Positions 7,051-14,484 of a DNA stretch of 24,894 nt are shown in pieces; positions within the stretch are counted from its first letter, which is position 1, and every line of letters starts with the position of its first letter. Source of the DNA: JADJOY01 sp046331705 [NCBI: bacterium] (GTDB lineage: Bacteria; JADJOY01). The notes beneath the pieces were generated by a model that worked only from the letters and a program-made list of their open reading frames with translations, did no database searches and was not told where the DNA came from. The DNA is taken from NCBI GenBank assembly GCA_046331705.1, contig JAXLQJ010000080.1, positions 1 to 24,894 on the forward strand. The letters run 5' to 3'. The position numbers were made by a program, and so were the translations under genes.

Positions 7051-7971
7051 TCACGCGAGCGCGTTCAGGGTCCAGTCGTAGCGGCGGTGCGTGAGCGCGA
7101 AGCGGTGCTGGAAGGCACGTTCGAGCGCGCCGCGCAGCGCTCCTTCGGCGTGGGCGAGCAGGAACTGCCGAACGCCCGCCTCGCCGCCGAAGTCGCGGGC
7201 GTAATAGCGATACAGGATCGAGACGCGCACCGCGCGCGCGGCGTCGTCGATCTCGGTGTCGTTCGCGACGAAGGTGCTCGCGGCGAGGGCGAGCTGCTCG
7301 TCGATCCGCTCGCCGTCGTAGAAGGCGATCGGCGGGCAGGCGCGCGCAGCGCACACCAGCGCCGCGTGGATGCGCGCGTCCACCTCCGGCAGGGCGAGCG
7401 CCAGGCGTGGATCGTGGGGTGCGAAGGGTCGCATCCCCGTCGCGGGATGCGGCGCGTTGCAGCGCAGGATTCCGTTCTCGATCTCGTCGGGGGTGAAGAG
7501 CAGATCGCCGACACGATAGGCGACCGTGGCGAAGAAGGAGGGCACCTCCATCACCGAGCGCTCGATGGCGAGCGCCACCACGCCGTGGATCACCAGCACG
7601 TTGTAGAGGTTGATCCAGAACGCTCGCGCGGAGCCGTCGCGCGGCAGCTCCGGCAGGTGCAGCGCAGCCAGCAGCTGGCTGGTCTCCGCGAGCGCGGCGA
7701 ACGTGGGCGAGCGCCCGAGGCGCGCGTAGCTCACGCCTCGCCCGCGCTCGTCGATGGCTTCGGCTTCGAGTCGGCGCGCCATGGAGCGCAACGCCATGGC
7801 GATCTCGGCCGCGGGCCGCGGTGTGACCGCGCCGTCGCCGCCGTTGAGGATGCGGCGCGCCAGCAACGACGCGGGAACCAGCGCCTTGGCGGCCTCGAGC
7901 GGCGAACGCGCACGGCGCAGGATGTCGGCGCCGTCGCGCACGCCGCGCACCACGTCGCCGAGCCTGCTCAT
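7051..7971 (-). CDS. DUF547 domain protein
   Basis: The 306-residue protein carries the hallmarks of DUF547 (PF04784). These are an early helix ending in FWINLYNVLVIHG (residues about 117-129), then DEIENGILRCNAPHP, then ALVCAARACPPIAFYDGERIDEQL with its conserved Cys and Pro, and a final RRYDWTLN. The core starts at about residue 65; the first 60 residues are less conserved. I see no signal peptide, so a cytoplasmic location is likely. The biochemical function of DUF547 is not established, although its Cys/His pattern has led to suggestions of enzyme activity. The gene starts 16 bases after the radical SAM gene stops, so the two are probably co-transcribed. Confidence 0.88.
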   Translation of the reverse strand: MSRLGDVVRGVRDGADILRRARSPLEAAKALVPASLLARRILNGGDGAVTPRPAAEIAMALRSMARRLEAEAIDERGRGVSYARLGRSPTFAALAETSQLLAALHLPELPRDGSARAFWINLYNVLVIHGVVALAIERSVMEVPSFFATVAYRVGDLLFTPDEIENGILRCNAPHPATGMRPFAPHDPRLALALPEVDARIHAALVCAARACPPIAFYDGERIDEQLALAASTFVANDTEIDDAARAVRVSILYRYYARDFGGEAGVRQFLLAHAEGALRGALERAFQHRFALTHRRYDWTLNALA

Positions 7972-7987
7972 CGGGCAGCCCGAGCGC

Positions 7988-8938
7988 TCAGCAGGGAAAG
8001 AGCGTGGGGCGCGCGGTGGGCAGCACTCCGCGGCGCGCTTCCACCGGTGTGAGCTTGGCCTCGACCGTGCCGCACGAGTCGCCGGACATGTCCGGGTTCT
8101 TGCACTGGCAGACGCCCACCTGGATGCCGACCCGTTCGGCCGCCTGCCGGAAGCGCAGGTAGCCCTCTTCGCGGTATGCGCGCGGCAGAAGCTTCACCTC
8201 GGTGGGGGTGCCGGAGGGCATCCACGGCTGGGTGCGGTACGTCTCGTCGATCAGGCGCTTGGTTTCGCTGGGAACCACCCGTGCAAGCAGCTCGTGGATC
8301 GCGGGGCGCAGGTGGACGTAGCTCAGGACCACGCGCTTGACGCGCGCCTGGTGCAACGTGTCGAGCATCTCGGTGACGACGCTCTCGGTGTCGGTGAGGC
8401 CGGGGATGATGGGGTCGATGCGTACGTCCGCGAGCGCTTCCAGCTCGGTCAGCGCCGCGATCGTGTCCAGTCGATCCATCGGCGTCGCCGCGCCCGCCTC
8501 GAAGAGCGCGGCCAGCGTCGACTGACTGGTGATCCATCCCACGTGGCCGCGGATGCGGCCGCGGTTGGTCGCGAACAGGTCGACGAACCGGCGCGTGAGC
8601 GTGCCGCGCGTGAAGAAGCTCAAGCCGATCCTGCGCTCGAGCAAGGTGCGAAACAGGCGATACGCCGTGTCCTGGGCGCGCGGCTCGTTGGGGAACGCAT
8701 CCACGTCGGGATCGATCATCACGTGGGTGATGGGCGGAGCCGAGCGTGGTTGCTGTCCGAGCGCCCAGGTGATGCGCTCGATGGCGTTCTCGATGGGCTC
8801 GGCTTGGCTCGGCGGGTCGATCTGCTCGTGCCCGCGCTGGTAGCAGGCGGCGCAGCGCGCCGTGCACCCCGTGAGGTAACGCACGGTCGGCGCGCCGTTG
8901 AGGCACGCGTAAGCGGGGCGCTCGAGAAGCGTCGTCAT
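7988..8938 (-). CDS. Radical SAM protein, spore photoproduct lyase-like
   Basis: The 316-residue protein has a radical SAM cluster motif C-x3-C-x2-C (C25, C29, C32) within YLTGCTARCAACYQRG. This TGC-x3-C-x2-CY context is characteristic of the spore photoproduct lyase (SplB)-like branch. A barrel follows, with THVMIDPDVDAFP, ISFFTRGTL-like (LSFFTRGTLTRRFVDLF) and RIDPIIPGLTDTESV strands. The C-terminus adds CQCKNPDMSGDSCG, extra cysteines that may hold a second metal or cluster. SplB proper repairs spore DNA, but many relatives occur in non-sporulating bacteria with unknown substrates, so I do not assign the repair function. The gene leads a two-gene unit with the DUF547 protein and is divergent from hemB. 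Confidence 0.85.
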   Translation of the reverse strand: MTTLLERPAYACLNGAPTVRYLTGCTARCAACYQRGHEQIDPPSQAEPIENAIERITWALGQQPRSAPPITHVMIDPDVDAFPNEPRAQDTAYRLFRTLLERRIGLSFFTRGTLTRRFVDLFATNRGRIRGHVGWITSQSTLAALFEAGAATPMDRLDTIAALTELEALADVRIDPIIPGLTDTESVVTEMLDTLHQARVKRVVLSYVHLRPAIHELLARVVPSETKRLIDETYRTQPWMPSGTPTEVKLLPRAYREEGYLRFRQAAERVGIQVGVCQCKNPDMSGDSCGTVEAKLTPVEARRGVLPTARPTLFPC

Positions 8939-9143
8939 GGGCGAGGCGCGGGAAGCGGCGCCGGCGAGCTGGAGATCGAGCGCGGCAACCTGCCCGCGCC
9001 CGGGAGGGGCGTCAAGCGGCCTCGGCGGTGCCGCGCGAGCGAGGAGGTGGTCGAATCGCGCGGGATCGCATTAACTGCCGCGGTTGACTCGCGACCGCCG
9101 CCGCTCACCGGCAACCGCGGCGCGCGTCCGCCGGAGGCCCGTC

Positions 9144-10121
9144 ATGGCATTCCCCATCCACCGCCCGCGACGTCTGCGGCGCACGTCCGCGCTGCGCGAC
9201 CTGGTGCGGGAGACGCAGCTCGATCCCGCCGACTTCGTCTATCCGCTCTTCGTCCAGCACGGATCGGGCCTCTGCGAGCCGGTCCCGTCGATGCCAGGCG
9301 TGAATCGCTTTTCCGTGGACACGCTCGTGGAGGAGGCTCGCGGCGCGTTCGCCGAAGGGGTGCCGGCCGTGATCCTGTTCGGCATTCCCGAGCGCAAGGA
9401 CGCGCGCGGCTCGGAGGCCTACGACGATCAGGGCATCGTGGCGCTGGCGGTTCGCGCGCTCAAGTCCGCGCTTCCCGAGCTGGTGGTGATGACGGACGTG
9501 TGCCTGTGCGAGTACACGAGCCACGGCCATTGCGGTGTGCTCGCGGGAGAGTCCGTCGACAACGACCCGACGCTCGAGCTCCTCGCCCGCGAGGCGGTCT
9601 GTCACGCGCGCGCCGGCGCCGACGTGGTCGCGCCCTCCGACATGATGGACGGGCGGGTGGGCGCCATTCGCGCGGCGCTCGACCGCGAGGGCTTCCACGA
9701 GGTCCCGATCCTCTCGTACGCCGCCAAGTACGCATCCGGCTACTACGGACCGTTCCGCGACGCCGCCGATTCGACGCCCGCGTTCGGCGATCGCCGCAGC
9801 TACCAGATGGACCCGGGCAACGGTCGCGAGGCGCTGCGCGAGGTGGACCTCGACCTCGCCGAGGGCGCGGACATGGTCATGGTGAAGCCGGCGCTGGCCT
9901 ACCTGGACGTCATCCGGGCGGTGCGCGAGCGTGTCAACGTGCCGGTCGCCGCGTACAACGTGAGCGGTGAATACTCGCTGGTGAAGGCGGCGGCGCAGCA
10001 GGGGTGGGTGGACGGCGACCGTGTGATGATGGAGAACCTGACGGCCATCAAGCGCGCCGGCGCGGACCTGATCCTGACCTATCACGCACGCGAGGCCGCG
10101 CGAATTCTGGGTGGCGGCTGA
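9144..10121 (+). CDS. hemB: Porphobilinogen synthase (delta-aminolevulinic acid dehydratase)
   Basis: HemB condenses two 5-aminolevulinate molecules to porphobilinogen, the pyrrole of haem, siroheme and cobalamin. The 325-residue protein is of normal family length. The two Schiff-base lysines are present as K195 ([14 protein letters not shown]) and K248 ([13 protein letters not shown]). The metal site, [14 protein letters not shown], has all three cysteines (C120, C122, C130), so this is the zinc-dependent type rather than the Asp-rich magnesium type. The ATG at 9144 has CGGAGG six bases or so upstream and begins at the usual MAFPxxRPRRLRR N-terminus. It lies on the opposite strand from cobA-hemD, six kilobases away, so the tetrapyrrole genes here are not one operon. 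The sigma factor gene starts 34 bases downstream. Confidence 0.97.
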   Translation: MAFPIHRPRRLRRTSALRDLVRETQLDPADFVYPLFVQHGSGLCEPVPSMPGVNRFSVDTLVEEARGAFAEGVPAVILFGIPERKDARGSEAYDDQGIVALAVRALKSALPELVVMTDVCLCEYTSHGHCGVLAGESVDNDPTLELLAREAVCHARAGADVVAPSDMMDGRVGAIRAALDREGFHEVPILSYAAKYASGYYGPFRDAADSTPAFGDRRSYQMDPGNGREALREVDLDLAEGADMVMVKPALAYLDVIRAVRERVNVPVAAYNVSGEYSLVKAAAQQGWVDGDRVMMENLTAIKRAGADLILTYHAREAARILGGG

Positions 10122-10155
10122 GCGGCCGCGCACCCGTCGATCCACGTACCCAGCC

Positions 10156-10740
10156 ATGACGCGCGACTTTCGCGACGAATCCGAGGCCGAGCTGATCCGC
10201 CTCGCCCAGGCGGGCGAGCGGGGCGCGTTCGACGTGCTCGTGGAGCGCTACCAGAAGCGCGTCTACGCGGTGGCGTTCGGGATGGTTTCGGATCCGGAGC
10301 ACGCGCTCGACGTCACCCAGGAAGCGTTCATCAAGGCCTATCAATCGCTCGGCAGCTTCGTGGGGCGCTCGAACTTCTACACGTGGCTCTACCGCATCAC
10401 GTTCAACTCGGCGATCGACTTCATCCGCCGCGAGCAGCGCGACAAATCGGTGAGTTACGAAGAGGGAGCCGAGCTCGACGCCAGCTCCACCGGCGGCGAT
10501 TCGTTGCTGCACCGGTTGCCCAGCCCGGATAGCACCGTGCGCCGCAGCGAGCTTCGAGACGCCGTTTTGAAGGCCATCGAGACGTTGCCGGAGGAACAGC
10601 GCGCTGCCATTTTGCTGCGCGAGGTCGAGGGCCTTTCCTACAAGGAAATCGCGGACGTACTGAAGTGCTCGAAGGGCACCGTGATGAGCCGGTTGCATTA
10701 CGCCCGCCACAAGCTGCAGAAGTTGCTCCGCGATCGCTGA
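10156..10740 (+). CDS. ECF-type (RpoE-like) RNA polymerase sigma factor
   Basis: The 194-residue protein is a standard-length ECF sigma factor. Region 2 covers about residues 22-95 (GAFDVLVERYQKRVYAVAF, ALDVTQEAFIKAYQSL, NFYTWLYRITFNSAIDFIRR), and region 4 covers about 130-192 (LPEEQRAAILLREVEGLSYKEIADVL, GTVMSRLHYARHKLQ). The pattern is close to the RpoE/SigW-like envelope-stress groups. I use the ATG at 10156. A GTG at 10111, overlapping the hemB stop, is also in frame and would couple it to hemB, but it adds residues with no family match. A zinc anti-sigma gene and a secreted-protein gene follow, forming a classic sigma/anti-sigma unit. Confidence 0.93.
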   Translation: MTRDFRDESEAELIRLAQAGERGAFDVLVERYQKRVYAVAFGMVSDPEHALDVTQEAFIKAYQSLGSFVGRSNFYTWLYRITFNSAIDFIRREQRDKSVSYEEGAELDASSTGGDSLLHRLPSPDSTVRRSELRDAVLKAIETLPEEQRAAILLREVEGLSYKEIADVLKCSKGTVMSRLHYARHKLQKLLRDR

Positions 10741-10861
10741 GTCGGGTGGCGCCGGCGTGGAACGCTCGAATATTCCTGGCCTCCGCCACGTCCAAGGGGT
10801 GTTCGCGGCCGAGCTGGCGAACGGCGGGGGCCTGCGTGATCGGCCGGACATGGAGTGACGC

Positions 10862-11413
10862 GTGAGCGTGCCCTGCGTAGACCTGGACATCTGGATCGAG
10901 CGCTTTCGGGACGGCGATCTCGTCGGGCGAGCTCGCCGCGACGCCGAAGCGCACCTCGAAGGTTGCGAAACCTGTCGCGAGCGTCTCGCCGAGCTCGAAC
11001 AGGTCGGGTCGTTGCTCGCCAGCGCCTTCGCCGAAGTCGAGCTCCCCATCCCCGCCGAAGAGCTGAGCCGCCGCATCGCCGCGCGGCTCGATGCGTTGCC
11101 GGCAGCGGTCGCGGAGGCGCCGCACCGCTCGGTGGGCGCGTGGCGCTACGCGCTCGCCGCCGCCGTGGCCGGCTTCGTGCTCGTCTCCGGCGCCTTGTGG
11201 TTGGATCACGCCAAGCTCGACGGTCGGATCGCCGCCCGGGTGCAGACGTGGATCGGCCCGGGAAGCACCGACGTTGCCGACGACGCGCTCGACGAGCCGG
11301 TGCGCGTCGAGCTGGCGAGCCAGGCGCCCGAGGCGCCGCCCGTGCGACTCGTGTCCAGCAGCGATCCCCAATGGCAGGTGGTGTGGATCGGCAGTGAAGG
11401 GCCGCAGCCATGA
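10862..11413 (+). CDS. Zinc-binding transmembrane anti-sigma factor
   Basis: The 183-residue protein has a ZAS-type H-x3-C-x2-C motif (H31, C35, C38 in AHLEGCETCRERL) in an N-terminal helical domain. One transmembrane helix follows at about residues 95-114 (YALAAAVAGFVLVSGALWL), then a short periplasmic tail of about 65 residues. This is the usual design of an anti-sigma factor that holds its ECF sigma at the membrane. The GTG start at 10862 has GGAG six bases before it. The 121-base gap after the sigma gene contains no other gene. The stop overlaps the next ATG by four bases. Partnership with the sigma factor at 10156 is inferred from order and motif. Confidence 0.88.
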   Translation: MSVPCVDLDIWIERFRDGDLVGRARRDAEAHLEGCETCRERLAELEQVGSLLASAFAEVELPIPAEELSRRIAARLDALPAAVAEAPHRSVGAWRYALAAAVAGFVLVSGALWLDHAKLDGRIAARVQTWIGPGSTDVADDALDEPVRVELASQAPEAPPVRLVSSSDPQWQVVWIGSEGPQP

Positions 11414-11955
11414 AGGCCGGGCGGCTCGGGTTGGGAGGACGCTGGGCGGTGGGCGCGTTGCTGGTGCTCGGCGCGACCGCGGCGGCGGCGCAGGAAGCCG
11501 AGCAGCGTCGCTTGATCCACACCCGCGTGGTCCACGCCTCGGTGACCGCGCCCAGCCGTGAGGTGTGGGTGGACCCGTCGCTGCGGCTGATCAGCACCAA
11601 GCTCACGTCGCAGTTTCCCTACAGGCGTTACACGTTGCTTCAAGACGTGACGCAATCGCTCGGCGTCGACGAGATGGGCTCCATCGTGCTCCCCGCCGAC
11701 GGTGGCTCCGTCGAGGTCAGGCCCATCGCGTTCGACGGCAAGCGCACGCGCATGGTGGTGCGTTTGGTCCCGGCGCGAGCGGATCTCGGGAATCGCGCCG
11801 TGCAGATCAAGGCGGAGACATCGCCCAGGGGCACCGTCGTCATCGGCGGCATGCCGCACCCCAACGGCACGCTGCTGATCCTGATCCAGCAGCACGAGGC
11901 TCTGCCGGCGGGTTCCGCCGCGAGCCGGGTCTTCGGCGCTTCGCCGCAGTACTGA
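11410..11955 (+). CDS. Secreted protein of unknown function in the ECF sigma operon
   Basis: I do not recognise this 181-residue protein. It begins with a clear signal peptide (RWAVGALLVLGATAAAA, cleavage likely before QE). The mature part is beta-rich, with segments such as REVWVDPSLRLISTKLTSQF, RMVVRLVPARADLGNRAVQIKAE and GTVVIGGMPHPNGTLLILIQQH. No cysteines, lipobox or catalytic motif are seen. Its ATG overlaps the anti-sigma stop (ATGA), so the two are probably translated together. A periplasmic role in sensing or adjusting the sigma/anti-sigma pair is possible by position, as for RseB-type partners, but there is no sequence resemblance that I can claim. Confidence 0.75.
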   Translation: MKAGRLGLGGRWAVGALLVLGATAAAAQEAEQRRLIHTRVVHASVTAPSREVWVDPSLRLISTKLTSQFPYRRYTLLQDVTQSLGVDEMGSIVLPADGGSVEVRPIAFDGKRTRMVVRLVPARADLGNRAVQIKAETSPRGTVVIGGMPHPNGTLLILIQQHEALPAGSAASRVFGASPQY

Positions 11956-11967
11956 GCGCGACGGTCG

Positions 11968-11989
11968 ACTCGCCCCGCACGGGCCGAGT
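11968..11989. terminator. Hairpin between convergent genes
   Basis: ACTCGCCCC and GGGCCGAGT pair as an 8-base stem with one C-C mismatch around a GCAC tetraloop, 13 bases after the stop at 11955 and in the gap shared with the convergent FHA gene. There is no T-run; it may work in both directions or not at all. Confidence 0.35.
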
Positions 11990-12111
11990 AGCACGGCGCC
12001 CCAACCACCGATGCGCCCGCGACGGTGCGACCGGTGACGCGCAGCGCGGCTCACCCCGGCGAGCGGTTCTCGCGCTTGCCCGAGCGCTCTCGTCCTTCGG
12101 CCTGGAACGGC

Positions 12112-12510
12112 TCAGCGCTTGGGTGCTTCCGCTCGCCCCACCGAGAACACGAAGCGCGAGTCGCCGGCGACGATCTCGTCACCGTTGCGCAGCGCGTATT
12201 CCTCGACCTCCGAGTCGTTGAGATACGTGCCGTTCGACGATTCCAGGTCCTGGATCCGGAACTCGAGATTCCGATACGTGATCTGGAAATGGCGTCGCGA
12301 CATCGCCGGGTCCTTGACGCGGATGTCGGCGACCTCGCCGCGGCCGACCACGCTGGCGCTGGCGGTGAGCGTGAAGACTTCCTTGCTGGCAGGGCCGTCG
12401 ATGACCTTGAGCACGGCCGCGAGGTGCGCGGGGATCTTGAGATCCTCCGGGCTCAACGGCTTCTTGTCCATCGAGATCGTGGTCCGACGGGAGCGCGTTC
12501 CGGTGCTCAT
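12112..12510 (-). CDS. Small FHA-domain protein
   Basis: The 132-residue protein is a single forkhead-associated domain, a phosphothreonine-binding module. The key residues are all present: G56-R57 in VVGRGEVADIRV, S71-R72-x-H74 in SRRHFQI, and N93-G94-T95 in SSNGTYLND. The first 30 residues are a polar tail with SRRTTI, which could be phosphorylated and bind the domain in cis or trans as in GarA-type proteins; that is inference. The ATG at 12510 follows an AGGA ribosome site eight bases upstream. A second ATG at 12471 is possible. A sigma-70-like promoter and a palindrome lie directly upstream. The gene is convergent with the sigma operon and divergent from the metal exporter. The likely role is as an adaptor in Ser/Thr kinase signalling. 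Confidence 0.9.
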   Translation of the reverse strand: MSTGTRSRRTTISMDKKPLSPEDLKIPAHLAAVLKVIDGPASKEVFTLTASASVVGRGEVADIRVKDPAMSRRHFQITYRNLEFRIQDLESSNGTYLNDSEVEEYALRNGDEIVAGDSRFVFSVGRAEAPKR

Positions 12511-12542
12511 GGGTTGTCCTGGTGTCGCGATGCGTCCTCGAA

Positions 12543-12557
12543 CGATGGTAACCATCG
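12543..12557. promoter_or_regulatory. Perfect palindrome over the FHA gene promoter
   Basis: CGATGGT and ACCATCG flank one central base, giving a perfect 7+7 inverted repeat 33 bases before the FHA gene start. It overlaps the predicted -10 box, the position expected of a repressor site. The regulator is unknown. Confidence 0.5.
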
Positions 12558-12573
12558 CGTTCGATACGCTCAA
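12545..12573 (-). promoter_or_regulatory. Sigma-70-like promoter of the FHA gene
   Basis: On the minus strand TTGAGC (-35) and TACCAT (-10) are separated by exactly 17 bases, each matching four of six consensus positions. Transcription would start near 12538, giving a leader of about 28 bases with the AGGA ribosome site. Confidence 0.5.
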
Positions 12574-12753
12574 CCAACGCTCCCTGGATCCGTCGCGCCG
12601 AGCGTCGCCGAGACCGGGCGCGACGCGAGCGGCGCTCTCCTGGCGGCGCTCGGCACGGCGTGGTAGGCCTCGACCCGCGGCGCGGAGCGGACGCGACCGC
12701 GTGGCGGGGTGCATGCGAGTCCGCCAGGAAACCATCCAGTCAGCCGCGTCGTA

Positions 12754-12767
12754 GATCGTTCACGATC
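12754..12767. promoter_or_regulatory. Palindrome just upstream of the metal exporter
   Basis: GATCGT and ACGATC flank two bases, a perfect 6+6 inverted repeat 20 bases before the NicO start. It could be an operator for a metal-responsive regulator, but it does not match a NikR or RcnR site that I can name. Confidence 0.35.
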
Positions 12768-12787
12768 CTCAACCGACGAGTGTGTCC

Positions 12788-14389
12788 ATGAATCGCCGAT
12801 CGTCTCCGACAACGCGATCTCCGCTCGCCTGGCGCGTGCTCGCGCTCGTGGCGGGTCTCGCTTCCTCGGTCGTGCCCGCGACCGCCTTCGCGCACTCGCT
12901 CGGCCCGAAGTTCTTCTCGCAGCAGATCTCCGTGAAGCTCGATGCCGAGTGGCTGAGGATCGCGTACACGATCGAGGTGCCCACGTCGCTGCTGCAGCGC
13001 GAGTTCGTGGAGATGGCGAAGAGCAAGCCCGACGCGCCGCCCGCGGAGATTCGCGAGGAGTTCAAGCGCTCCAAGGTGGACGCGTTGCGCACCGGCCTCG
13101 ACGTCTCGCTCAACCGCCAGCACCTCACGCTCGAGGACGATCCCGACGGCGCGCGGGAGTCGCGACCCAACGACATGTACTTCCAGCTCTACCGCTACGC
13201 GTTGCGGGCGAAGGTGGCCGGAAAGCTCGCCGATCAGAACGTCCTGGCGGTGCGCAACCGGAACTACGAGGGCGAGGAGACGCTCTATTCCGAGCACGTC
13301 GAGGTGGGCGAGGGGCTCGGCGAGGCGAGCACCGGGCTCGAAGGCGACGAGCGTTTCTTCCTGGACAGCCGCACCAACACCAAGTGGTTCCCGTCGCCGG
13401 AGCACCGCAACCTCGAGGTCCGCTTCACGCGTGCCGGCGTGGCGTTGCCCGCGGACGCGACGCGCGCCTCGGCGCCCGCGGTCGCGGCGCCCGGCCCCGG
13501 TGTCAAGGACGACAAGGCGTCGGCGCGCACCAGCCACGAAGTGAAGCGAATGGAATCGTATCTCGGTGCCACCACGCTGAGCCCGGCGCTCATTCTCGTG
13601 GGGCTGGCGGTCGCGTTCTTCCTGGGCTGCGGGCACGCGCTCTCGCCGGGGCATGGCAAGACCGTGGTGGCGGCGTATCTGGTGGGATCGAAGGGGCGAA
13701 TCCGCGACGCGGTGTTCCTGGGAACGGTGGTGACCGTGACCCACACCTCGGTGGTGATCCTGCTGGGCGTGGTGACGCTGAGCCTCTCCCAGTACGTGCT
13801 GCCCGAGAAGATCTACCCCTATCTGGCGTTCACGTCGGGCGCGCTGATCGTGGGGCTCGGCGCCTGGATGCTGGTGATCCGACTGCGCGCGTTGTTCGGC
13901 GGACACGGGCATTCGCACGATCATCACCACCATGACCACGGTCATGCGCACCACGATCACGACCACGACCACGATCACGATCACGCGCACGACCATTCCC
14001 ACGACCATGGCCACGGTCACGACCACGCGCACTTCCCCGACCCCTCGCAGCCGGTGTCGCTGCGCAGCTTGCTCTCGCTCGGGATCTCGGGGGGGATGGT
14101 GCCGTGCCCCTCGGCGCTGGTGGTGCTCTTGGCCGCGGTGGCGTATCACCGCGTCGCGTTCGGGCTGGCGCTGGTCCTGTCGTTCAGTCTCGGGTTGGCG
14201 TTGGTGCTCATCGCGATCGGCATCGCGATGGTGCTCGCCGGCAACTACATGCAGGAGAAGATGGGGATCCGCGAGAGTCCGTGGATTCGCAGGCTCCCGG
14301 TGCTGAGCGCCGGGATCGTGATCCTCTTCGGGCTCGGGATCTGCGGCAAGGTCTTGCTCGACGAGGGCATCCTCTCGATCAATCTCTGA
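12788..14389 (+). CDS. NicO/RcnA-family nickel/cobalt transporter with a His-rich loop
   Basis: The 533-residue membrane protein has a signal peptide (LALVAGLASSVVPATAFA) and a periplasmic domain of about 220 residues. The NicO membrane core follows, with the signature FFLGCGHALSPGHGKTVVAAYLVG (residues about 277-300). A cytoplasmic or periplasmic loop at about 371-416 contains about two dozen histidines, mostly as HDHDH runs, and is followed by LLSLGISGGMVPCPSALVV and further helices. This layout is that of long NicO proteins (PF03824), which move Ni2+ or Co2+; RcnA, the best-known member, exports them. Export is likely but not certain. I start at the ATG at 12788; a GTG six bases earlier is in frame. 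No urease, hydrogenase or cobalamin gene is adjacent, so detoxification is as likely as supply. Confidence 0.9.
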   Translation: MNRRSSPTTRSPLAWRVLALVAGLASSVVPATAFAHSLGPKFFSQQISVKLDAEWLRIAYTIEVPTSLLQREFVEMAKSKPDAPPAEIREEFKRSKVDALRTGLDVSLNRQHLTLEDDPDGARESRPNDMYFQLYRYALRAKVAGKLADQNVLAVRNRNYEGEETLYSEHVEVGEGLGEASTGLEGDERFFLDSRTNTKWFPSPEHRNLEVRFTRAGVALPADATRASAPAVAAPGPGVKDDKASARTSHEVKRMESYLGATTLSPALILVGLAVAFFLGCGHALSPGHGKTVVAAYLVGSKGRIRDAVFLGTVVTVTHTSVVILLGVVTLSLSQYVLPEKIYPYLAFTSGALIVGLGAWMLVIRLRALFGGHGHSHDHHHHDHGHAHHDHDHDHDHDHAHDHSHDHGHGHDHAHFPDPSQPVSLRSLLSLGISGGMVPCPSALVVLLAAVAYHRVAFGLALVLSFSLGLALVLIAIGIAMVLAGNYMQEKMGIRESPWIRRLPVLSAGIVILFGLGICGKVLLDEGILSINL

Positions 14390-14484
14390 CGCCACGCGCT
14401 GGCGCCCGCCGTGAGGTCGGGACGCGCCGCCTCGTCCTCACGCGTTCGATCGTCGCTCGAGCCCGAACACGCGGCGCTTGCGCG

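Noticed and set aside
7754-9970. A very long plus-strand open frame of over 700 codons
   Set aside because: It runs antisense to the radical SAM gene and out of frame through hemB. Its product has no recognisable domain, as is usual for shadow frames in GC-rich DNA.
10741-10861. ECF promoter between the second sigma gene and its anti-sigma gene
   Set aside because: GGAAC is present, but no -10-like CGTC lies at the required distance.
12740-14395. Long minus-strand frame opposite the NicO gene
   Set aside because: It mirrors the His-rich loop as a Val/Ile/Met run and shows no family; the plus-strand gene has the clear signature.
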